A stretch of DNA of 64,000 nucleotides from Corythucha ciliata (lineage: Eukaryota; Arthropoda; Insecta; Hemiptera; Tingidae): NCBI GenBank assembly GCA_038030265.1, contig CM075943.1, positions 15,128,001 through 15,192,000 of the forward strand, written 5' to 3'. The notes below the pieces were generated by a model. That model did not search any database and was not told the DNA's origin. It saw only the letters and a list, made by a program, of their open reading frames with translations. Numbering within the stretch: the stretch's first letter is position 1; each line of letters begins with the position of its first letter. The translations under genes were made by a program, and so were the position numbers. Below, one piece after another: positions 56,410 through 64,000 of this stretch.

Positions 56410-58100
56410 GTTTCTATTTTAGCTGCTAATTAGCGCTTTTTGTCATTTTCATTACCGAATTAGTCATTTTGCTCAATTTTACTTGATAATTTTGCCGTGT
56501 ATTTTAGCTGCTAATTAGCCATTCTTCTCAATTTCAGTCATCAATTAGCAATTTTCGCAAACTTAGCTGCGAATTGCGAATTAGCGGGTTTCCACTTTTT
56601 TTGCAATCGCGAATGGGCGATTTTTTGCAATTCCAGTTGCGAATTTGCCATTTTTCTCAATTTTAGCCCCGAATAAGTGTTCCCCCCCCCAACTCAATGT
56701 TAACCCCGATTCTTTTCTAACTTGTATAGTCTTGAATAACCTTTTTTTATTGCTCTTTTAAAGCTCTTTCTTGCCTTTTTGTGCGTGCAAATGATCAAAA
56801 ACCAGGACTCGCATCAATTCCATTAAAGAACAGCTAATTAGTTTTTTTTCTCTTCACTTTAGCCATAAAGTGACATGTCTATACACCGCGAATCAGCGAT
56901 TTTTTCTCAATTTTGGTCTGGACGTTTCATCAAGATACCGCGAATATCAGCGTTTTTTTCAAGCTTTTTGCAGCGTACGTGCCCCAAGAACAGCATATAA
57001 GTGCTTTAGGTCTTTAAAAAAAAAGGGGGAATCCGCTAATTCACGGTTAAAATAGAGGAAACGTCAATTCGCGGCTTATCGAAGTTGACTTTCGTGCCAA
57101 AAAGTGAAAGCAACAGCTAATCCGCCGCCAAATTCAGAAAAGGCGTTTGGTAATTCGCGGTGAACATTGGGGCAAATTTTAATTCGTGGCTGAAATGTAG
57201 AAAAATTGCTAATTGGGGGGGGGGGTTAATTTGAGAAAATTTATAAATTTTTGAAACGGGTTGTAAAAAAAAAATATAAAATGGTTAGCCGCGGTTTTTG
57301 GAGGCGACTTAGTGGCCAATGAGGAAGTTTCACATTTTCCAAAATTATTTGTTTTCGATTAGGCACATCAATCCTTCCACGTAAATAAATAAATAAAAAT
57401 TTTAAACCCTTCAGAAATATTTGTTATTTCTCAACAAAAGTTGGCATATTTGAAATCCCGCCAAAACGAACATTTTCCGCAACGTAATCGTCGTCGTATT
57501 CTCTGTCCTTTTCATGCCTCTAAATAGCTCATCTGTTTATCCTCCACTATTTTATTATTGGAGATCTCTAGTAGAAAATAAGGCAAAGAAACACAACAAA
57601 CCGCTCTTCGACAGCTACATTACAGGTGACTTTTTTCGGAAAGCGCCTATGACGCAAACATGCTAGCTGGCGTGTTTGAAATGACCTAAAACTTCAAAAA
57701 TCGCGTATTTATTAACTGTTGGATTATTTTACGAACGGATCACGATTTATGCTCTATTTTAGCATAAATAAACCTTAAAAAATAAATTTATGAATAAGTT
57801 CTGACACATGAAACTTTCTCATTAGCAAAATACGCTAATTTACAGCAAACATTGAGAAAAATCGCTTACTCGCAGGCTAAAATTGGTAAAATTTGCAAAT
57901 TCGTGGCAAAAATCGCTTACTCGTGGCTAAAATGGAGACCATATTGCGAATTCACCGTTGAAATTGAGAAAAAGAGCTGAAGGGTAGAAATAAAGCTAAT
58001 TTGCGGTTCAAATGGAGAAAATACCAAATCGGGGCTTATATTCTGAACTTCAGGGGGGGGGGGTGACTTCATGGGGGCGCTGGTGAAAGATTCGCCCGGG
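56410..58100. repeat. Family A repeat block, copy A5, with an insertion
   Basis: Units run + at 56410-57010 and - at 57030-58080. Unit order matches copy A3 in both halves (for example GGACGTTTCATCAAGATACC near 56921 with GGAAGTTTCATCGAGATACC near 10206, and AACGTCAATTCGCGGCTT in both). The core is missing. About 57326-57830 is AT-rich unrelated DNA absent from A3, bounded by AGTTTCA and TGAAACT, so probably an insertion. Confidence 0.75.
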
Positions 58101-58149
58101 ACACAAGATGTCTCAGGCCGGCACTGCGGCCGTTTCACAAACCATGCAC

Positions 58150-58312
58150 TAATTAATAAGCGTCTGTGGAGTCTATGCAACCTATCAAAATGCTTTATTA
58201 ATATTATTAGTTTTTAAGCCATACAACTTGATTAATGTTATATTTTTAGGGTTTTGGCCTTTTTTCTTCTTCTGCTTCTTCGTTTCCTGAGCTTTCGCCT
58301 TCTTGTGCTGAA
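58150..58312. repeat. MITE fragment beside the BEL element
   Basis: CTGTGGAGTCTATGCAACC and TATCAAAATGC match the interior and end of the MITE at 49231-49359. The rest up to 58307 is T-rich with (TTC)n-like sequence. Confidence 0.5.
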
Positions 58313-58723
58313 TGTCGCAAAGATGCCACCTAGGCATTGCGAATTTATAATCTGATGCCACAAGAACATAATTTTTAGGTGCGCAAGAATACTAATCAAC
58401 GAAATCGTACGATGCAGTCATGAATTTTACAGTTCTCAGTCTCTCCCTCAAAGTATATAAGGGTTTTTGTTTTGACGATCTCCAACCTCCCCTTACAATC
58501 GTCCCTTACCTCACAGTTTAGAGTATGTATGAAGTGTAAATGCTTGTCTAATTGAATGTATCAAACCCTTGGCACGTTGACAGTGCAGCTCACCTCAGCC
58601 ACGTTGACAGTGGCGACAACAGTCATATCTATGGTATAAAATTATGAGCACGTTGGCAGTGCAAGTCACCCCGGCCACGTTGACAGTGGCGACAACAATC
58701 ATATTTATGGTATAAAAATTCTG

Positions 58724-58854
58724 GGGGTCAACCATGAGCTAGCGTGAAAATACCGTCAAAACGCGGTATCTATGGCGTTATAACATTATTTGTGATAGAG
58801 CGTCCTTAGTTACCGCTTGCGTTAATTTTTTAACGCTAGCTCATGGTTGACCCC
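58724..58854. mobile_element. MITE GGGGTCAACC, copy shared by both LTRs
   Basis: 131 bp, ends GGGGTCAACCATGAGCTAGC and GCTAGCTCATGGTTGACCCC, flanked by CTG on each side (58721-58723 and 58855-58857). The same insertion at the same place is in the right LTR (62433-62563), so it entered before the last retrotransposition. Confidence 0.88.
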
Positions 58855-58992
58855 CTGAGCACGTTGACAGTCACGGGGGGCAAGTCACCCCGTCCACGTT
58901 GACAATGCCATTCATCACAGCTCTAATGGTTTTAGTTTAATTCTGTGTCTGAATGTATTATGCCCAGGATATGATTATTTTATTATATCCAG

Positions 58993-59121
58993 GGGCCCTA
59001 GTTAGAGATGTCGGGAAATAATCCCGCAAGCGGTATCCAAGGACGCTTCATCAGAAATAGTATTATTTCGCCATAGCAACCACCTCATGTGAGTTTTTCC
59101 CGACAACTCGGAATAAGGCCC
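58993..59121. mobile_element. MITE GGGCCCTAGTT, copy shared by both LTRs
   Basis: 129 bp with imperfect 26-bp inverted ends (GGGCCCTAGTTAGAGATGTC against GGGCCTTATTCCGAGTTGTC), flanked by CAG repeats. Its interior (GCAAGCGGTATCCAAGGACG) resembles that of the GGGGTCAACC MITE, so the two are related families. Short G-rich ends and a CWG target duplication resemble PIF/Harbinger-type elements; that class is an inference. Also at 62694-62822. Confidence 0.8.
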
Positions 59122-59124
59122 CAG

Positions 59125-59255
59125 GGGGTCAACCATGAGCTAGCGTTAAAAAATTAACGCAAGCGGTAACTAAGGACGCTCTATAAAAAATAATGTTACA
59201 ACGCCATAGATACCGCATTTTGACGGTATTTTTACGCTAGCTCATTGTTGACCCC
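59125..59255. mobile_element. MITE GGGGTCAACC, left LTR only
   Basis: 131 bp, ends GGGGTCAACC and GTTGACCCC, flanked by CAG and CGG (a duplication with one change). The right LTR reads CCCCAGAAGGG without it at the same place, so it was inserted after the BEL element landed. It used the CAG left by the neighbouring MITE and is in reverse internal orientation to the copy at 58724. Confidence 0.88.
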
Positions 59256-59710
59256 CGGAAGGGAGAGACTGTTTTAACCATCCGTTCGAATTTCACCTGC
59301 GTATTTATGGTATATCTAAAAAGTACTTACAGTTTCCTTGTATGACATAAAATATAGTTTTTCCTCAACCTCTCTCGCTCGTCACTCCTCTAGTTTCTCT
59401 TTTTCCAATCTCCTCTACCGCCTGACCACCCACTCGTCCCCTCTTCTTGGGCCCCCGCCTTTCATTCCTCCCACTTTCACCACTCTCCGCGTCCACTACT
59501 CTCGCGGTAGCGACACTCCCCAGGGGAAAAACGAGGAAAAAACAATTTACGGAACCACAAATGTATATTGTTCATATAGGACAAGTATGCTTAGGACACG
59601 GTGTGAGTTACGAGTCCCACGGGCTATTATAATAAGTATTTTATTTTTTATTTATTTATTTATTTTTTTTTATTTATAATAATTAGGATTATTCGGTTTC
59701 TGTACGATAG

Positions 59711-61111
59711 TTAAATACGATAGCAAAATTTGCATTTGAATTTGCGATTTTTGGTCATGGATTCTCTACTCTCTCCAGTGCAGGTGTTATAGGGCTCTGG
59801 AGATGGACGCTTAAGTCCCTGTTTGGACACAGCCGCTGCTGATGGATGGCGTGGATGAAATTTACCATTTTGGCCGTCGAATTTTGGTTTGTAGTAACCT
59901 GATGTCGATGGTTCATGAATAGTTTGTGATTGCGAAGGGTATGGATGGTGCGGGTGCGATCGGAATTTTCGATTTGAGCCAGCGAACAATGACTCAATGG
60001 TGTAATGAGGCTAAGAAGTTTCCGAATGGAAATTATGGACGTTAGATGCGCGTATGGACGTTTCACGAGCGGAAATAACTTTGTCAAGGAGTGATCGAAT
60101 ATCCGTGACTGAATGATCGTCGGAATCCATGGCCATGTGCAAATCAAAAATCGTTTCTTGAGGAAATTCATCAAGTATAGTGGCTCTCAATTGTTTATGA
60201 TTGGTATCTTCCCCTAAAGAAGTCAGAGTTTGTAGGTGGCGTTCGATTTCATCGAGGGTTCTACGGCAGTCTGCTATGTCATGTGTAGATTTTGGTATAC
60301 GTTGAAGAGCAACGTAGTGAGCATCGATAAGGACTCCTTTCTTTCCAAACCGTTCCTTTAAACGATCAACGGCTATCTTATAATTAGCGTTAGTTATGTC
60401 CAAGCCTTCAATGGCTCTCTTAGCAGTGCCCTCGACAAGGCTGATAAGGTAGGATAATTTATCTACGTCACTCATCATAGTTCGATTTTCGATGGCTGAG
60501 GAAAATCGATCCCAGAATTCATGCCACCGTAGAAGATTTCCGTCGAATTTGACCATCTCAAGTTTAGGTAGACGGCTGTTCAAGGGAGATTGTGCATTTT
60601 TGGGTTGGTTTGATGCCGAATTGTCCGGAAGGGTGGAAGAATGATTAATTTCCATTTCGATAAGGGCTTCTTCAGCTCGTAATTGCAAAGTAGTCATCTC
60701 ACTAATTTTGTTTTCAAGTACGGAGGTTGCGCCACGGTGGGCCGTTAAGACAGTTTGTATCTCGTTTTTCAATGTCTCCACGGATAATTTGAGTTTTCGA
60801 ATTGTTAGCGGGTTAACTCTGACTGGAACGTTGTCAGTAAAGGGATTGAGTTGCAAGCTTCGACATTCCTTAATATTGTCAAGGACCTTGCTGCCTATCA
60901 TGTCAAGTCTCTTTAGGACAATGGACTCCATCGTGTCTAACCACTTAATTATTTTTGTTTCTTGATCTATGGACCTGCAACACATTAAAGGGCGACCCCC
61001 AATTTGATTGTTAGAAACGGATAACCCGTTCATAATGTATTTATAGGGAGATTTTGAAAGACGTAAAAAAGAGAAAAAACGTTCACGTCTTTTTGATTTT
61101 TCACCAATCAT
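59711..61111 (-). pseudogene. BEL/Pao gag-like gene with DUF1759 domain, frameshifted
   Basis: The main frame 61111-60011 (366 residues) has an N-terminal coiled-coil-like part, then the DUF1759 signature PKLEMVKFDGNLLRWHEFWD, SDVDKLSYLISLVEGTAKRA and AVDRLKERFGKKGVL, the usual BEL/Pao Gag region. A frameshift near 60010 moves the continuation to another frame (59989-59711, SNRKFRSHPHHPYPS). That frame ends at KCKFC, where a zinc-knuckle region would begin. Everything after that is missing up to the 3' LTR. Confidence 0.85.
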
Positions 61112-61843
61112 CTGTTTCGTACACTAGCAACCGTCTGACGTTAATAAAGAAGTTCATGTTTTTACTTTATTCAAAATCTCACTAAAATTATAAAGTTTGA
61201 GATTAGTCAATGTCTATTGTGCTTATATGGAAAAACCATAAAAAACACAGGGAGTTTGTATTTGTAAACACACACGGCACCATCTAAGTCAGACTATGTG
61301 ATTGAGTAATTGAGAAAACGTAATCAATCCACCATAACCAAATTACTGTAGTTAATCCAGGAGGGGGGGGGGGTTATTCCTATATGTATATATAGTTTTT
61401 TTTTTTTTTTTTTGCGTGTGAATCCCCCAACCACCAATATCTAGTTGACGAGTTACAGAAAAATAAATAATAAAATGAAGACCTGTTTTCTATTTTATTA
61501 TTATTATTATTATTTTTATGAGTCGGAGGATTTAGCCAACCCGATTGTAGATCGTAGTTTCGTTAATTAAGTATTAGCTAAAGTACCATATGAGAATGAC
61601 GCCCTCACACTGGTGATGTAGGGGGGGAAAGGCTTCAATGTGAAAAAATGGGTAAGAGGGCGAAGAGAAAACAAAAGATAACAACACGAAAAGACAAAAT
61701 CAGCTGAGTCGTTCGGATCTTTTTTATACCTGCAGAAACCTCAAACTTATGACCAAAAAAAAAAGAGTGAGAGAAAAAAAAATCCTCTTCATAGGGCATA
61801 AACGAATCAATTTGAATGTTAATTAAATATTTTCTATTAGGGT

Positions 61844-61861
61844 TTCCCGGCCGATGCACCA
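61844..61861 (-). promoter_or_regulatory. Primer binding site for tRNA-Gly
   Basis: The 18 bp directly inside the right LTR read TTCCCGGCCGATGCACCA on the + strand, identical to the 3' end of tRNA-Gly(GCC) including CCA. On the element strand this is the complementary primer site. It fixes the element's orientation as minus. Confidence 0.88.
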
Positions 61862-63082
61862 TGTCGCAAAGATGCCACCTAGGCATTGCGAATTTATAAT
61901 CTGATGCCACAAGAACATAATTTTTAGGTGCGCAAGAATACTAATCAACGAAATCGTACGATGCAGTCATGAATTTTACAGTTCTCAGTCTCTCCCTCAA
62001 AGTATATAAGGGTTTTTGTTTTGACGATCTCCAACCTCCCCTTACAATCGTCCCTTACCTCACAGTTTAGAGTATGTATGAAGTGTAAATGCTTGTCTAA
62101 TTGAATGTATCAAACCCTTGGCACGTTGACAGTGCAGCTCACCTCAGCCACGTTGACAGTGGCGACAACTGTCATATCTATGGTATAAAATTATGAGCAC
62201 GTTGGCAGTGCAAGTCACCCTGGCCACGTTGACATTGGCGACAACAATCAACAATCATATTTATGGTATAAAAATTCTGAGCACGTTGACAGTGCAAGTC
62301 ACCCCGGCCACGTTGACAGTGGCGACAACAGTCATATCTATGGTATAAAATTATGAGCACGTTGGCAGTGCTAGTCACCCTGGCCACGTTGACAGTGGCG
62401 ACAACAATCATATTTATGGTATAAAAATTCTGGGGGTCAACCATGAGCTAGCGTGAAAATACCGTCAAAACGCGGTATCTATGGCGTTATAACATTATTT
62501 GTGATAGAGCGTCCTTAGTTACCGCTTGCGTTAATTTTTTAACGCTAGCTCATGGTTGACCCCCTGAGCACGTTGACAGTGCAAGTCACCCCGTCCACGT
62601 TGACAATGCCATTCATCACAGCTCTAATGGTTTTAGTTTAATTCTGTGTCTGAATGTATTATGCCCAGGATATGATTATTTTATTATATCCAGGGGCCCT
62701 AGTTAGAGATGTCGGGAAATAATCCCGCAAGCGGTATCCAAGGACGCTTCATCAGAAATAGTATTATTTCGCCATAGCAACCACCTCATGTGAGTTTTTC
62801 CCGACAACTCGGAATAAGGCCCCAGAAGGGAGAGACTGTTTTAACCATCCGTTCGAATTTCACCTGCGTATTTATGGTATATCTAAAAAGTACTTACAGT
62901 TTCCTTGTATGACATAAAATATAGTTTTTCCTCAACCTCTCTCGCTCGTCACTCCTCTAGTTTCTCTTTTTCCAATCTCCTCTACCGCCTGACCACCCAC
63001 TCGTCCCCTCTTCTTGGGCCCCCGCCTTTCATTCCTCCCACTTTCACCACTCTCCGCGTCCACTACTCTCGCGTTAGCGACA
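61862..63082 (-). repeat. Right (5') LTR of the BEL/Pao element
   Basis: 1221 bp. Carries about two more units of the roughly 75-bp minisatellite (62118-62430) than the left LTR and lacks the second GGGGTCAACC MITE. Otherwise nearly identical to it. Confidence 0.88.
62118..62430. repeat. Minisatellite inside the LTR
   Basis: Units of about 75 bp, GAGCACGTTGACAGTGCAAG plus CACGTTGACAGTGGCGACAA plus TATGGTATAAAA. About four copies here, about two at 58572-58720 in the other LTR. Confidence 0.85.
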
Positions 63083-63130
63083 CTGAAGGCATCGTCAGAG
63101 AACTTTTTTGGTTTGTTTTTATTTTAAATC

Positions 63131-63573
63131 TTAAGCGCCCCATACACTATGCGATTGCCTGCAGGCCGTCGCCTCAAGAGGCGAACGTCCGGCCAAAATC
63201 GACGGGCAACATACACTGTCAGTCAACCGCCGGCAGGCGAACGTACTGATTGCATGAAGATAGCACACACTATATGTCCAATGCCTACAGGCTGTCTGCC
63301 GGCCGCGAATCGTGAACTGCAGGCGGTCTGCCGGCCGCGAATCGTGTGGTTTTTGAACTGAGCGTATCACTCGCCGGCCGGCCGACTGATAATGTGTGGC
63401 AGGGGGCAGGCTCATGCCTGACGCCGGTCCTACGGCCACACACCTTCAGTTTTCACTGACTGCAGTCCATGGCCTGAAGGCCATCTGAAGATTAACTGAA
63501 AATGTGTGGGTAACCCCGATCGATGGCCTCACGATTGCCTTCAGTTAAACTGACAGTGTATGGGGCCCTTTAG
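63131..63573. mobile_element. Probable DNA transposon remnant with GCCCCATACACT ends
   Basis: TTAAGCGCCCCATACACT at the left and AGTGTATGGGGCCCTTTA at the right are inverted. The interior is GC-rich, with repeated CTGCCGGCCGCGAATCGTG (63296 and 63330) and CCTGAAGGCC pieces. No transposase frame. About 440 bp. Confidence 0.65.
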
Positions 63574-63707
63574 GCCCGTATTTATGAACGTTACTTGAAG
63601 CTTCCTCGAGTCAAGGAACCATTGAGAACAGTTTGATAACAATAAAAACATCTGTTTTAATGAATTTCAAGGGTTCCTTAATGTCAAGGAACGTTCATAA
63701 ATACGGA
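63574..63707. mobile_element. MITE with GCCCGTATTTATGAACGTT ends
   Basis: GGCCCGTATTTATGAACGTT at the left and AACGTTCATAAATACGGAC at the right, with further pairing (GTCAAGGAACC and GGTTCCTTAATGTC). It adjoins the previous element directly. Confidence 0.72.
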
Positions 63708-63803
63708 CAATAGACATGTGACGAATTGGGTGTCAATTTCTTCTTGTTGATTGGAAAATTTGTTGTTGATGGCAACTGAGAATGTCTTCTGGTTATCTTC
63801 TTT

Positions 63804-63998
63804 TCAAGTTTGAAACAGTGGCCTCCAGGCATGTGGTACATGAATTCCTTCATCTCTGTTGAAGTTTTCTTTTATCTTTATTTCGATGGCTCCTCGAATT
63901 TTTCGTTTCTTCCACGAACTTTCAATTGCCAGTATTTTGGTATCTTCAAATTTGGTATTTTCAAGGACAATTCGATCGACAGAAATCAGGAGCTGCAA
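63804..63998 (-). pseudogene. C-terminal piece of a GIY-YIG-type retroelement protein (partial)
   Basis: A 64-codon frame open to the window edge reads DRIVLENTKFEDTKILAIES, WKKRKIRGAIEIKI and NRDEGIHVPHAW, then a stop. The K-R-K-I-R-x-A-I-x-I followed by N-R-D-x-G is typical of the end of GIY-YIG endonuclease domains in retroelement proteins. The rest lies beyond position 64000. It differs from the PLE at 26346-29965. Confidence 0.45.
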
Positions 63999-64000
63999 TG

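Larger units (their letters stand above)
58313..59515 (-). repeat. Left (3') LTR of the BEL/Pao element
   Basis: 1203 bp. It contains a GCACGTTGACAGTG minisatellite, two 131-bp GGGGTCAACC MITEs and one 129-bp GGGCCC MITE. It differs from the right LTR mainly by one additional MITE and by fewer minisatellite units. Confidence 0.88.
58313..63082 (-). mobile_element. BEL/Pao LTR retrotransposon lacking pol
   Basis: LTRs 58313-59515 and 61862-63082 both begin TGTCGC and end GCGACA. The 5-bp target duplication CTGAA lies at 58308-58312 and 63083-63087. The element reads on the minus strand, so the right LTR is the 5' LTR. The internal region (about 2.35 kb) encodes only a gag with a DUF1759-type domain; protease, reverse transcriptase, RNase H and integrase are absent. 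It is therefore non-autonomous or internally deleted. Confidence 0.9.

Noticed and set aside
63131..63439. 102-codon minus-strand ORF in GC-rich DNA
   Set aside because: It arises inside a palindromic transposon remnant with internal duplications. No known domain.

Overview
The window is animal nuclear DNA. The genes are split by GT-AG introns, polyadenylation signals follow several stop codons, and Penelope-like, BEL/Pao, RNase H-bearing non-LTR and tRNA-SINE elements are all present. PRDM10-like, sororin-like, PEX10, HSPBP1, SPCS3 and TIMM50 orthologues together point to a metazoan, most likely an invertebrate. I cannot name the species.

Genes, left to right: the 3' part of a PRDM10-like zinc-finger gene (1-13026, +), with an antisense two-exon gene for a 57-residue protein inside its 11.5 kb intron (about 4469-5047, -); PEX10 (13344-14411, -), tail to tail with PRDM10; a long sororin/CDCA5-like cohesin regulator (21488-23262, +), tail to tail with HSPBP1 (23512-33129, -); SPCS3 (33441-33956, -, one exon); TIMM50 (34266-44040, +), head to head with SPCS3 across 309 bp; and the first coding exon of an SH2-domain protein (54232-54307, +), whose remaining exons lie beyond the window or were not found. 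Introns are sharply bimodal: most are 55-90 bp, while one intron each in PRDM10, HSPBP1 and TIMM50 is 8-11.5 kb and filled with repeats.

The rest is repetitive. Most non-coding DNA is built from a few families of very degenerate 20-38 bp phrase-like tandem repeats (called A to G here). Families A and B are arranged as large imperfect palindromes: arrays in + orientation, a short non-array core, then the same family in - orientation. Cores and monomer order recur at separate loci. This resembles foldback transposons, whose terminal inverted repeats are made of tandem repeats, and it is the most interesting structure here.

Mobile elements with defined boundaries: a 3.6 kb composite Penelope-like insertion with a 13-bp target duplication in HSPBP1 intron 3 (26346-29965); a BEL/Pao element with 1.2 kb LTRs, a tRNA-Gly primer site and a 5-bp target duplication, but lacking pol (58313-63082), carrying small DNA transposons with CWG target duplications in its LTRs; two truncated RNase H LINE copies (about 15550-17085); two copies of a tRNA-derived SINE; a TTAA-flanked foldback element inserted into another copy of its own family (37159-37955); a 2 kb palindrome (about 5620-7625); and several MITEs.

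Functionally the genes are housekeeping: transcription (PRDM10), peroxisome biogenesis (PEX10), sister-chromatid cohesion (sororin), Hsp70 nucleotide exchange (HSPBP1), signal-peptide removal (SPCS3) and mitochondrial import (TIMM50). They are not an operon; their clustering reflects compact gene spacing between repeat blocks. All assignments come from reading the sequence by eye, and splice sites were chosen by reading-frame continuity and family resemblance.
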